Shown here one piece after another: positions 1-8,355 of a stretch of 64,000 nucleotides of DNA; positions within the stretch are counted from its first letter, which is position 1, and every line of letters begins with the position of its first letter. The position numbers and the translations under genes were made by a program. This stretch comes from Streptomyces litmocidini. Lineage in GTDB: Bacteria > Actinomycetota > Actinomycetes > Streptomycetales > Streptomycetaceae. Location of the stretch: positions 1 to 64,000 of the forward strand of contig NZ_BMTQ01000023.1 in the NCBI RefSeq assembly GCF_014649755.1, given 5' to 3'. A model generated the notes under the pieces. The model was not told where the DNA came from and ran no database searches. It saw only the letters and a list, made by a program, of their open reading frames with translations.

Positions 1-123
1 CGCGACTGCCGCAGCCCTCGTCATCTGGCTCCGCACATGATCGGCCGGACAAGTCCTAGGTGGTTGCGGCGGGACCGGGCTGCGGTCGGCCGCATCGGCG
101 CGCCGGCCGCAGATCGACCCAAC

Positions 124-1407
124 TCACCCGGTCGCGGGGTACACGTTCATGTCGATGCTCACGGCGGCGTACTCGTTGATCACGTATGTGCTCGCGCCGT
201 TGTAGAGGCCGCGGTCCTTGCCCGTGCGCGCGTCGAGGATGACGCCGTCGGCACCGGCGGTGGCGTAGACGGCGCCGTGGAAGGCATTGTGAACCTCGGG
301 CTTCTTCCGTGAGGGGTCGTCCTCCGAGATGGTCCAGAGCACCTTGCGACTCTGGGCGTCGATGGCCCGAGCGACCTCCTTGGTGTCGCACACGATCACG
401 GACCGCTGGTCGTTGAAGCAGTGGATGAAGCTGCCGTTCGGCGCGCTGGGGACGGGCTGGCCCGTGCGGCTGTCGCGCAGCGAGCCCGCGACGAAGAAGC
501 CGCCGCCCACCTGCTCGACCTCCACGCTGGTACGGCCGTCCTGCTTCCAGCGCGGGGCGCCGTCCGTGAGGGCCAGACCCGCGAGGGCGAGGGCATCGTT
601 GTTGGCGTGCCAGCCGTCTATGGCCTGGAAAGTCGCGTCGTCGCCGAGCTGGGCACCGATGACGACGCCGCTGTCCAGCGCGCCGCCTGCGAAGCCGTCC
701 TTCTGCCAGGTGACGTGATGGGTCTTGAGGTCGACTCCGTAGGTGGTGGCACTCTGGCCGCCGTCACTGCTGGAATCGTCCGTGCTGGTGATGACCCTGA
801 CGGCCGCGGTGCCGCCCTCGGCACCGATCACCGCGGGCTCCAGGTCCCCGACGGTCGCTCCCTTTGGCGCGGGCAGCCGGACGGTCCAGGACACCTTGCC
901 GCTGTCCGCGTCGACGGAACGCAGGTAGACGTCGGTCCGGTCGCGCTCGGTGCCCGAGCCCTTTGTGTAGTCGGCGTATGCGAAGAGGACGCCCGTGTGC
1001 CCGTCCTGCTGGGCGAAGACCGGGGGGATGGTCTGGTCGTCGCTCGGCTGGCCCTCCTTGCCGGTGTACCAGTCCTTGCGTCCCAGGGCGGACGACCAGA
1101 GCTTCCGTCCGGAGTGGGTGTCGTAGGCGTCGAGGGCCTCGGAGGTCCGGTGGTACAGGGTTGGCCCGAGCAGGGCGAACCCCCAGGCCTTGATGTCATC
1201 ATCCACGGGCAGCGCGATCTCGTTGCCGAACTTCGCGGGAGGATCGAAAGCCTTCGCCTTCGCCGCGGCCGGAGGTTTGGCGCCGGACACCGCACCCGGT
1301 GCACCGGCGTCCGCATCCGCCCCGGACGCACCGTCGGAACAGCCTGCCAAAACGGTCAGTACGGTCACGAGAGCCAGATGTAGGACGTGCCGGTGCGTCG
1401 CTCGCAC
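124..1407 (-). CDS. PQQ-like beta-propeller lipoprotein
   Basis: Predicted secreted lipoprotein of 427 aa. The GTG start at 1407 is preceded by a GGAGGG ribosome site; upstream in-frame codons run into the transposon remnant and look non-coding. Residues 8-23 form a short hydrophobic signal ending in a lipobox (LAGC, Cys23). An Ala/Pro/Gly-rich linker follows, then repeated blades with Trp and 'YDTHSGRKLW'-type and 'AIDAQSRKVLW'-type motifs, as in PQQ_2 quinoprotein-like propellers. No catalytic dehydrogenase motif is visible, so a binding or scaffolding role outside the membrane is more likely than quinoprotein catalysis; that is inference. The IS remnant ends only 65 bases upstream of the start and may have replaced or altered the promoter. 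Confidence 0.85.
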   Translation of the reverse strand: MRATHRHVLHLALVTVLTVLAGCSDGASGADADAGAPGAVSGAKPPAAAKAKAFDPPAKFGNEIALPVDDDIKAWGFALLGPTLYHRTSEALDAYDTHSGRKLWSSALGRKDWYTGKEGQPSDDQTIPPVFAQQDGHTGVLFAYADYTKGSGTERDRTDVYLRSVDADSGKVSWTVRLPAPKGATVGDLEPAVIGAEGGTAAVRVITSTDDSSSDGGQSATTYGVDLKTHHVTWQKDGFAGGALDSGVVIGAQLGDDATFQAIDGWHANNDALALAGLALTDGAPRWKQDGRTSVEVEQVGGGFFVAGSLRDSRTGQPVPSAPNGSFIHCFNDQRSVIVCDTKEVARAIDAQSRKVLWTISEDDPSRKKPEVHNAFHGAVYATAGADGVILDARTGKDRGLYNGASTYVINEYAAVSIDMNVYPATG

Positions 1408-1471
1408 AGTGATCCCTCCGTTTGGACAACTCCGCGGCATCCTAGTGCCGTTGTCCACGCAGCACGTTCGC

Positions 1472-1852
1472 TTAAAGTTCCTGACAAAGGCGTTGGGCGT
1501 GTCGGTGGGTGATGAGGCAGGTGGCGAGGCCGAGGAAGGCTTCGTGGATGTCGTCACGTCGTTCCCAGCGGACGCGCAAGCGCCGAAAGCCGTGCAGCCA
1601 GGCGATCGTCCGCTCGACGACCCACCGGTGCACTCCGAGGCCGGAGCCGTGCGGGACGCCGCGGCGGGCGATGACCGGTTTGATGCCCTGGGCCCAGACG
1701 AGTCGGCGGTACTTGTCGTGGTCGTAGCCACGGTCGGCCAGCGGCAGGTCAGGTCGTCGTGGCCGGCCGACCAGGCCGGCCACGGAAGGGATCTTCGCGA
1801 GCAGGGGCAGCAGCTGGGTGATGTCGTTGCGGTTTCCGCCGGTCAGAGACAC
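1472..1852 (-). CDS. IS5-type transposase, downstream (C-terminal) frame
   Basis: C-terminal part of an IS5-family DDE transposase. Visible are 'LTGGNRNDITQLLPL', the second catalytic Asp in 'LADRGYD', and the Glu of 'VVERTIAWLHGFRRLRVR'. The frame stays open upstream to the slippery site at 1933-1939, where it joins the upstream frame in a -1 register. The first codons before the listed ATG encode residues normally found in full-length members of this group (SGPSPVDRARSGSKHH), so the ATG at 1852 is probably not the real start and the product is expected only as a frameshift fusion. The element is truncated at its 5' side and probably inactive. Confidence 0.6.
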   Translation of the reverse strand: MSLTGGNRNDITQLLPLLAKIPSVAGLVGRPRRPDLPLADRGYDHDKYRRLVWAQGIKPVIARRGVPHGSGLGVHRWVVERTIAWLHGFRRLRVRWERRDDIHEAFLGLATCLITHRHAQRLCQEL

Positions 1853-2718
1853 GGCGAGCGGGATGCCCTGTCCGTCGACGAGGACGTGGTGCTTGCTGCC
1901 CGAACGTGCTCGGTCGACCGGGCTGGGTCCACTTTTGGGCCCCTGCGGGCGGCGCGGACATGGCTGGAGTCGATCACCGCCCTCGACCGGTCCAGCTGCT
2001 TGGCCGACCGCAGCTTGGTCAGCAGGACCGTGTGGAGCCGGTCCCGGACGCCCGCCTCATTCCACGCGGCGAGCCGCCGCCGGCACGTCATGCCGGACCC
2101 GAAGCCGAGCTCCTGCGGCAGGTACTCCCACTGGATCCCGGTATGCAGCACGAACAAGATCCCGCACAGAGGAGAGTCGGCGATGACGGTGGCCTTCATG
2201 GTGTTCTGCTTCTTCTTGCCCGAGACGAACGCCCGGCGTCCGCCGCGGCCGGCCACGGGTCGGCGGACCTGGACTTCGGTGGCGTCCAGACGCAGCTCGA
2301 CGCCTTCGGCCCGGGCGTAGGCGAACACATCCGTCAGGATCCGCAGCCGCAGGCCCGGACGTTCGGGGACCGCGCATCCACGTTCGGCCAGGATCCCGCG
2401 TATCTCTCCGATCGCACGGGTGACGGTGGAGCGGTCGACACCGGACAGCAGGGCGAGGACGGAGTGCGGGAGATCGTGCCGCAGATGGATCGGCGTGACG
2501 ACCAGCCGGTCGACGAACACCAGCCGATGCCGGGTACCGGTCCCCGCCCCGCGTTTCCTGGCCCCGCCGCGTGCCGCGTGACGACGACCTTCGACCACGG
2601 CCTGCCACGGGACGGCCAACTCCTCGACCAGGCAAGCCGGATGCTGCTGGGAGATCCCTGTGAACAGCTGATGCGCGAGGATGTGCCGGTCGGCCGTGAT
2701 CCCCACAGACTGGATCAT
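1843..2718 (-). pseudogene. Fused transposase ORF from two different elements
   Basis: One open frame carries two unrelated halves. Starting at ATG 2718 (GAGGGTGGG upstream) it reads as an N-terminal transposase region with a helix-turn-helix ('GVDRSTVTRAIGEIR') and then 'RRAFVSGKKKQNTMKATVIAD'. At about 2175 it switches without a stop to IS5-type sequence containing the first catalytic Asp in 'AVIDSSHVRAARRGPK'. In intact relatives the first type continues with a DDE domain after 'ATVIAD', and the second begins with about 40-50 further residues. The in-frame fusion is most simply a deletion or insertion between two elements. A functional transposase is unlikely. Confidence 0.65.
1933..1939 (-). 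promoter_or_regulatory. Candidate -1 ribosomal frameshift slippery heptamer
   Basis: Read on the minus strand the site is C CCA AAA (plus-strand TTTTGGG), a perfect X XXY YYZ heptamer. The upstream transposase frame reads CCA AAA here, and slipping back one base gives AGT GGA CCC, which continues exactly into the downstream frame and restores the expected 'GPKSGPSPVDRA' sequence. Two-frame organisation is known in IS427-type IS5 elements; the exact signal here is read from sequence only. Confidence 0.7.
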
Positions 2719-2966
2719 CCCACCCTCACCCAGCCCCCCTTCCACCCCAATCACGCACCAGCTCGTAAGAGGAAAGCCCCTTCGGCTCCGGCACCTCATC
2801 TCCTGGTTCCTACACGGCGTCGGTCGACGTCACGATGAGGACAACTCAGGCGGGGCGCAGTCTCCTCGCGTGCGACAGAGTTCCAGCCCGCGCAAGAGAG
2901 CTCGCACAGGGCCGACACTTGGTGTGGCCGGATTTCCCGCATACAGTGCCGATCCTGCAGCAACCG

Positions 2967-3389
2967 CTACCCGAGGAACGACAGGCGCACCTGACGGTCG
3001 GGATTGTCCTTGTTGGTGTCCACCAGGCACACCGACTGCCAGGTGCCCAGCGCCAGTTCACCGCCGATCACGGGGAGCGTCGCGTGGGGCGGCACGATGG
3101 CCGGCATCACGTGGTCACGGCCGTGCCCCGGGCTTCCGTGGCGGTGCTGCCAGCGTTCGTCCGCGGGGAGGAGCTGGTGCAGGGCCGCCAGCAGGTCGCT
3201 GTCGCTGCCCGCGCCCGTTTCGATCAACGCCACGCCCATGGTCGCGTGCGGCGTGAAGACGTTCAGGAGTCCGTCTCTGCCCTGCGCCACCTCGGCCAGG
3301 AAGGAGGAGCACTCACGGGTCAGGTCGTAGACCGTCTCCGACGTCCCGGTGGTGATGTCAAGGGTGCGGGTCTGGAATCCGTGGCTCAT
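2967..3389 (-). CDS. YjbQ family protein (secondary thiamine-phosphate synthase-like)
   Basis: Small cytosolic protein of 140 aa of the YjbQ/UPF0047 family. The start is ATG 3389, where the conserved 'TRTLDITTGTSETVYDLT' N-terminus begins. Conserved segments follow: 'NVFTPHATMGVALIE', 'HVMPAIVPPHATLPV' and 'GTWQSVCLVD', with the His residues that usually line the putative metal or active site. Some members have weak thiamine-phosphate synthase activity, but the physiological role is unclear. It stands alone between an IS remnant and a relic region. Confidence 0.88.
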   Translation of the reverse strand: MSHGFQTRTLDITTGTSETVYDLTRECSSFLAEVAQGRDGLLNVFTPHATMGVALIETGAGSDSDLLAALHQLLPADERWQHRHGSPGHGRDHVMPAIVPPHATLPVIGGELALGTWQSVCLVDTNKDNPDRQVRLSFLG

Positions 3390-3544
3390 GCCCCCATGGT
3401 GGGCGGCCGGGCCTCTCCGCTCAAACTTCACACGCGGATGACCCGACGGGGCCCCGGTCGCGGTCCGGGGCGAGGGGACGGGCCGGGGGCGGACGGAGAC
3501 CGGTCGGGGTGCTCTCCTTCCGCGCCGTCGGGGGGGGGACCCGG

Positions 3545-3681
3545 CCGAGGTACGCCTCGCGCGCCACCGGGTCCGCGTGGGCCTCGGCCGCCGTCCCCGG
3601 CGGGGACCCGGCCGAGGCCGGGCACCGCGGCGCGTGAGCGGAGCTCCACGGCGAAGGCCGCGTCGTGCTCGACGAGCGGCG
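3545..3681 (-). pseudogene. Relic of a branched-chain amino-acid type ABC ATPase C-terminus
   Basis: On the minus strand a short stretch reads 'LVEHDAAFAVEL' followed by 'RAAVPGLGRV', then after a frame change 'GTAAEAHADPVAREAYLG'. This matches the usual end of LivF/LivG-type ATPases: the H-loop 'LLVEHDM.FA', then '.DRA.VL..GRV.AEGT', then 'ADP.V.EAYLG'. No upstream Walker A or B sequence is present nearby, so only the last 45 or so codons survive, with at least one frameshift. The remnant sits just before the divergently transcribed flavin oxidoreductase gene. Confidence 0.45.
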
Positions 3682-3817
3682 CCGCGCAGTTCTTCCCGTC
3701 GGCCGCGCGCCTACGGCAGCGGCGGGTACGGGGCGCTCCTCGCCGGCCGTCCGGCGCGCGGGATCGCGTCCGGAGCCCCACGGGAAATCTCCTCGCGCCC
3801 CGCGCGTTGAACCCTCC

Positions 3818-4837
3818 ATGAGCCCCTTCTCCGACGGCATCCGCTTCTCCGTCCTCGACCGCTCCCGCACCCGGGAGGGCGAGGACCCCGCCCAGGCGCT
3901 GCGCGCCACCGTGCGCCTCGCCCAGGAGGTGGAGGCCCTCGGCTACCACCGCTTCTGGGTGTCGGAGCACCACGGCGTGCCCGGGGTCGCCGGTTCCGCG
4001 CCCACGGTCCTCGCCGCCGCCGTCGCCGCCGCGACCTCCGAGGTCCGGGTCGGTACGGGAGGGGTGATGCTCCCGAACCACCGGCCGCTCGTCGTGGCCG
4101 AGCAGTTCGGCGTGCTCGAATCCCTCTTCCCCGGCCGGATCGACATGGGGGTCGGCCGCTCGGTGGGCTTCACGGACGGCGTCCGGCGGGCCCTCGGCCG
4201 GGACAAGGACGCCGCCGACCGGTTCGGGGAGCAGCTCGCCGAGCTCCTCGGCTGGTTCACCGGTGAGCAGACGGCCCATCCCCGGGTGCACGCCCGGCCC
4301 GCCGAGGGCCTGCGGGTGCCGCCCTTCGTCCTCGCGACCGGGGACGGCGCCGGGATCGCCGCGGCCGCCGGGCTGCCGCTGGTCATCGGCGACCTGCGCG
4401 GCCGCGAGCGGCTGCTGAGGGCCGTCGAGACGTACCGGGCCGCCTTCCGCCCGTCCCCGTGGGCCGCCGAGCCGTACGTGGTCGTCGCCGGGACGGTCGC
4501 CGTGGCCGCCACCGAGAGGGAGGCGCGGCGGCTGCTGGTCCCGGAGGCCTGGTCCCTGGCGTACTCCCGTACCCTCGGCGTCTTCCCGCCGCTCATCGCG
4601 CCCGAGCGGATCGAGGGGCTGTCGATGTCCGAGAAGCAGCGCGGCTTCTACGAGGCGGGGCTCGACGGGCACGTGCACGGCACGGAGGAGCAGGTGGCGG
4701 AGGCGCTGGAGCGGGCGGTGAAGGAGACCGGGGCGCAGGAGGTCATGGTCACCACGAGCACGTACGACCGGGCGGCGCTGGGCGAGTCGTACCGCCGTCT
4801 CGCCCGGGCCGTCGGCCTGACCCCGCCGAACGCCTGA
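3818..4837 (+). CDS. Luciferase-like flavin-dependent oxidoreductase (MsnO8-type)
   Basis: A 339-aa member of the luciferase-like monooxygenase superfamily, expected to use FMNH2 or F420 for oxidation in the cytosol. The N-terminal barrel strand 'IRFSVLDRS' with 'QEVEALGYHRFWVSEHHG' is the classic LLM signature, and 'RVGTGGVMLPNHRPLVVAEQFGVLE' and 'PGRIDMGVGRS' follow. ATG 3818 starts exactly at the barrel; longer frames upstream have no coding character. Length fits the 'group 1, MsnO8' subfamily. The UvrA-like gene starts 82 bases downstream on the same strand. Substrate cannot be told from sequence. Confidence 0.85.
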   Translation: MSPFSDGIRFSVLDRSRTREGEDPAQALRATVRLAQEVEALGYHRFWVSEHHGVPGVAGSAPTVLAAAVAAATSEVRVGTGGVMLPNHRPLVVAEQFGVLESLFPGRIDMGVGRSVGFTDGVRRALGRDKDAADRFGEQLAELLGWFTGEQTAHPRVHARPAEGLRVPPFVLATGDGAGIAAAAGLPLVIGDLRGRERLLRAVETYRAAFRPSPWAAEPYVVVAGTVAVAATEREARRLLVPEAWSLAYSRTLGVFPPLIAPERIEGLSMSEKQRGFYEAGLDGHVHGTEEQVAEALERAVKETGAQEVMVTTSTYDRAALGESYRRLARAVGLTPPNA

Positions 4838-4919
4838 CAGACTGGACGCCTCTCCACCCGACCAGCGGACCGCGACCACCGCCGCGGTCGAACCCCCTAC
4901 GGTCCCGACCAGGACAGAA

Positions 4920-7289
4920 GTGAACCAACGCATGCAGGCCCCCTCCCACGACCCGTACGTCCGCGTCCGCGGCGCCCGTGAGCACAACCTCGACGGGGTC
5001 GACGTCGACATCCCGCGCGACGCGCTCGTCGTGTTCACCGGGGTCTCCGGCTCCGGCAAGTCGTCGCTGGCGTTCGGGACGATCTACGCCGAGGCTCAGC
5101 GCCGCTACTTCGAGTCGGTGGCCCCGTACGCGCGGCGGCTGATCCACCAGGTGGGCGCGCCCGCGGTCGGGGAGATCACCGGGCTGCCACCGGCGGTCTC
5201 CCTGGAGCAGCGCCGGTCCTCGCCGAACGCCCGGTCCTCCGTCGGTACGGTGACCACCCTCTCGAACTCCCTGCGGATGCTGTTCTCCCGGGCCGGCCGC
5301 TACCCGGAGGGGGCCGAGCGGCTCGACTCCGACGCCTTCTCCCCCAACACGACGGCGGGCGCGTGCCCTTCGTGCCACGGCCTCGGGCTGGTCCACGACA
5401 CCAGCGAGGAACTCCTCGTCCCCGACCCCGGCCTGTCGATCCGTCAGGGTGCGATCGCCGCCTGGCCGGGCGCCTGGCAGGGGAAGAACCTGCGGGACGT
5501 GCTCGACGCCCTCGGCCACGACGTCGACCGGCCGTGGCGGGAGCTCGACGCGAAGGACCGGGAGTGGATCCTCTTCACGGACGAGCAGCCGGTCGTCACC
5601 GTGCACCCGGTGCGGGAGGCCGACCGGATCCAACGCCCCTACCAGGGGACGTACACGAGCGCCCGCCGGTACGTCCTGCGCACCTTCTCCGACTCGAAGA
5701 GCCCGTCCCTGCGGGCGAAGGCGGAGCGGTTCCTCACCAGTGCGCCCTGCCCGACGTGCGGCGGCGGCCGGCTGCGGCCCGAGGCGCTCGCGGTCACCTT
5801 CGCCGGCCGGAACGTCGCCGAGCTCGCCGCGCTCCCGCTCACGGCCCTGTCCGGCCTCCTGTCGACGGCGGCGGAGGAGGACGCCTCGGAGACCGCGCGC
5901 GTCCTCACCGCGGACCTCGTCGCCCGGATCGGCACGGTCACCGAGCTCGGCCTCGGCTACCTCAGCCTGGACCGCGCCACGCCCAGCCTGTCCAGCGGCG
6001 AGCTCCAGCGGCTGCGGCTCGCCACGCAGCTGCGCTCGGGCCTCTTCGGCGTGGTGTACGTCCTCGACGAGCCCTCCGCCGGGCTGCACCCGGCCGACAC
6101 CGAGGCCCTGCTCGTGGTCCTCGACCGGCTCAAGGCCGCCGGGAACTCGGTCTTCGTCGTCGAGCACCACCTCGACGTCGTCCGCCACGCCGACTGGCTC
6201 GTGGACGTCGGCCCACGCGCCGGAGTGCACGGCGGGCGGGTGCTGCACAGCGGCCCGCCGGAGGAACTGGCCGGTGTCGAGGAGTCCGCGACGCGGCGGT
6301 TCCTCTTCGACCGGGCCCCCGCGCCCGCGCGGACGGTGCGGGAGCCGGCGGGCTGGCTGCGCCCGGGGCCGGTCACCCGGCACAACCTGCGGGCGGCGGA
6401 TCCCGCCTTCCCGGTCGGCGTCCTCACCGCGGTCACCGGTGTCTCCGGTTCCGGAAAGTCCACCCTGGTGGACGCGCTCACCGAGGAGGTGGAGGGCGTG
6501 GACCGTCTGGTGACGGTGGACCAGCGTCCGATCGGCCGGACCCCGCGCTCCAACCTCGCCACGTACACCGGACTGTTCGACGTGGTGCGCAGGCTCTTCA
6601 CGGAGACCGAGGAGGCGAAGGCGCGCGGGTACAAGGCGGGCCGCTTCTCCTTCAACGTGCCCGGCGGCCGCTGCGAGACCTGCCAGGGCGAGGGGTTCGT
6701 CTCGGTGGAGCTCCTCTTCCTGCCCAGTACGTACGCGCCCTGCCCCGACTGCCACGGCGCCCGCTACAACCCCGAGACCCTCCAGGTGCGGCTGCGCGGC
6801 CTCACCGTCGCGGAGGTCCTCGACCTGACCGTCGAGTCCGCCGCCGCCTTCTTCGACGACACCCCGGCCGCCGCCCGCAGCCTGCGGACCCTCCTCGACG
6901 TGGGCCTCGGCCACCTGCGGCTCGGGCAGCCGGCCACCGAGCTCTCCGGCGGCGAGGCGCAGCGCATCAAGCTCGCCTCCGAGCTCCAGCGGCCGCACCG
7001 CTCCCCCACGCTGTACGTGCTCGACGAACCGACGACCGGCCTGCACCCGGCGGACGTCGAGGTCCTGATGCGCCAGCTGCACGGCCTCGTGGACGCCGGG
7101 CACTCGGTGATCGTCGTCGAGCACGACATGGACGTCGTCGCCACCGCCGACTGGGTCGTCGACCTGGGCCCGGGCGGCGGCAACCAGGGCGGGCGGATCG
7201 TGGCGGCGGGTCCCCCGGACGGGGTGGCGCGGGCGGCGGACAGCCGCACCGCGCCGTACCTGGCCCGGGCCCTCTCCGGACGCCCCTGA
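4920..7289 (+). CDS. UvrA-like (class II/DrrC-type) ABC ATPase
   Basis: A 789-aa soluble tandem ABC ATPase related to excinuclease subunit UvrA. First nucleotide-binding domain: Walker A in 'FTGVSGSGKSSLAFGTIY', signature 'LSSGELQRLRLA', Walker B 'VYVLDEPSAGLHP'. Second: 'TGVSGSGKSTLVDAL', 'LSGGEAQRIKLASEL', 'YVLDEPTTGLHPADV'. Cys pairs for zinc are present ('CPSCHGLG', 'CPTCGGGRL', 'CETCQGEG', 'CPDCHGARY'). At under 800 aa it is about 150-200 aa shorter than housekeeping UvrA, as in class II proteins linked to resistance against DNA-binding drugs. GTG 4920 has AGGA five bases upstream; ATG 4932 is an alternative start. No antibiotic cluster is visible beside it. Confidence 0.9.
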   Translation: MNQRMQAPSHDPYVRVRGAREHNLDGVDVDIPRDALVVFTGVSGSGKSSLAFGTIYAEAQRRYFESVAPYARRLIHQVGAPAVGEITGLPPAVSLEQRRSSPNARSSVGTVTTLSNSLRMLFSRAGRYPEGAERLDSDAFSPNTTAGACPSCHGLGLVHDTSEELLVPDPGLSIRQGAIAAWPGAWQGKNLRDVLDALGHDVDRPWRELDAKDREWILFTDEQPVVTVHPVREADRIQRPYQGTYTSARRYVLRTFSDSKSPSLRAKAERFLTSAPCPTCGGGRLRPEALAVTFAGRNVAELAALPLTALSGLLSTAAEEDASETARVLTADLVARIGTVTELGLGYLSLDRATPSLSSGELQRLRLATQLRSGLFGVVYVLDEPSAGLHPADTEALLVVLDRLKAAGNSVFVVEHHLDVVRHADWLVDVGPRAGVHGGRVLHSGPPEELAGVEESATRRFLFDRAPAPARTVREPAGWLRPGPVTRHNLRAADPAFPVGVLTAVTGVSGSGKSTLVDALTEEVEGVDRLVTVDQRPIGRTPRSNLATYTGLFDVVRRLFTETEEAKARGYKAGRFSFNVPGGRCETCQGEGFVSVELLFLPSTYAPCPDCHGARYNPETLQVRLRGLTVAEVLDLTVESAAAFFDDTPAAARSLRTLLDVGLGHLRLGQPATELSGGEAQRIKLASELQRPHRSPTLYVLDEPTTGLHPADVEVLMRQLHGLVDAGHSVIVVEHDMDVVATADWVVDLGPGGGNQGGRIVAAGPPDGVARAADSRTAPYLARALSGRP

Positions 7290-7396
7290 GGCCCTCTCCG
7301 GACGGCCCTGGGGAGCCCCTCGCTCGGGCCGGGGCCGTGGGCGTCGCCCGTCGGTCCCTGTGGAACAGTGGCGGTCCCGAGGAAAGGCGGCACGCG

Positions 7397-8110
7397 ATGA
7401 CGAACGACGGGGACGACGGCGCCCGGGTGCTCGACGACCCGGTGGGCGAGTCGCTGCGCGGCCGCCACGCGGGGCTGGGCCGCCGGCGCGGCCGCGCCGC
7501 CACGTACCTTCCGGAGGTCGCGGGCTTCTCGGCGGTGCCCGCCGACGCGGACGCGGCGGACTGGGCCGATCTCGCCCGGCTCCTCGGCCGGGACGCCTTC
7601 GCCGACATGTTCGGCTGCACGGCGGCCCCGCCGCCGGACTGGGAGCCGGTCTTCGTCCTCGAAGGCCGGCAGATGGTGTGGCCCGCCGGTGCCCGGCCCG
7701 GGGCGACCCGTGCCGCGGTCGGCACCGAGACGGTCGAGCTCGGCGCGGCCGACGTGCCCGAGATGCTCGACCTGGTCGCGCGCACGCGGCCGGGGCCGTT
7801 CCGTCCCCGCACCCGTGAACTCGGCACCTACCTCGGGATCCGCGGGGGCGGCGGGCTGGTGGCCATGGCGGGCGAGAGGCTCCGGCCCCCGGGCTGGACC
7901 GAGCTCAGCGCCGTCTGCACGGACCCCGGGGCGCGGGGGCGGGGGTACGCCGCCCACCTCCTGGACGCGCTCGTCGCCCGCGTCCTGGAGCGGGGCGAGC
8001 GTCCCTTCCTGCACGTGGCCGAGGAGAACACGGCGGCGATCGCGCTCTACGAGCGGCTCGGCTTCACCGGCCGGAAGCACGTGACCTTCCGCGGCTTCCG
8101 CACCCCGTGA
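7397..8110 (+). CDS. GNAT family N-acetyltransferase
   Basis: Predicted 237-aa acyl-CoA N-acyltransferase. The C-terminal half carries the GNAT core: 'TELSAVCTDPGARGRGYAAHLLDAL' (motif A, Q/RxxGxG/A pattern), then 'FLHVAEENTAAIALYERLGFTGRK' (motif B). The N-terminal 110 residues are less conserved and may be a degenerate GNAT-like or substrate-binding domain, as in FR47-like proteins. ATG 7397 follows GGAAAGG. It is 107 bases downstream of the UvrA-like gene on the same strand; a 15-bp direct repeat (7268-7282, 7290-7304) spans the end of that gene. Substrate unknown. Confidence 0.85.
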   Translation: MTNDGDDGARVLDDPVGESLRGRHAGLGRRRGRAATYLPEVAGFSAVPADADAADWADLARLLGRDAFADMFGCTAAPPPDWEPVFVLEGRQMVWPAGARPGATRAAVGTETVELGAADVPEMLDLVARTRPGPFRPRTRELGTYLGIRGGGGLVAMAGERLRPPGWTELSAVCTDPGARGRGYAAHLLDALVARVLERGERPFLHVAEENTAAIALYERLGFTGRKHVTFRGFRTP

Positions 8111-8118
8111 CGGCGCCG

Positions 8119-8345
8119 GGGCCTGCCCGGATGTTCGCCCGTGGCGGTGTGTCCGCGTCAGCGCGTTCGTCCACACGTGCGTCCGCGACGGTGGGGCCTG
8201 CCCGGATGTTCGCCCACGGCGGTGGTCCGTCCGCACGTCCACGGCGGTGTGCCCGGACGTCCGGACATGCGGACGTCCGGACATGCGGACGCGAGGAGGG
8301 GCGGACGCGCGGGCGTACGGACATGTGAACATGCGGACGCGCGGA
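8119..8345. repeat. Degenerate direct-repeat block downstream of the GNAT gene
   Basis: A roughly 22-bp unit (GGGCCTGCCCGGATGTTCGC) occurs at about 8119 and again at about 8194. Two exact 16-bp units (GGACGTCCGGACATGC) lie in tandem at 8255-8286, followed by further CGGACATG and CATGCGGACG variants to 8345. The units contain palindromic TCCGGA and ACGTCCGGACAT steps. No convincing gene reads through it. Confidence 0.75.
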
Positions 8346-8355
8346 CGTGCGGGGT

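Larger units (their letters stand above)
1472..2718 (-). mobile_element. Chimeric IS remnant (IS5-type 3' part fused to a second transposase 5' part)
   Basis: The block holds two pieces of transposase sequence on the minus strand. From 2718 down to about 2176 it resembles the N-terminal half of one transposase type (helix-turn-helix region, ending 'KKKQNTMKATVIAD'). From about 2175 down to 1472 it resembles the central and C-terminal part of an IS5-family transposase, starting abruptly at 'GILFVLHTGIQWEYLP'. The first element lacks its DDE half and the second lacks about 40-50 N-terminal residues. I could not recognise terminal inverted repeats or a target duplication, so the boundaries are those of the coding remnants. 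Confidence 0.75.

Noticed and set aside
8253..8345. CRISPR array
   Set aside because: The repeats are too short, adjacent and degenerate, without unique spacers, and no cas genes are present.
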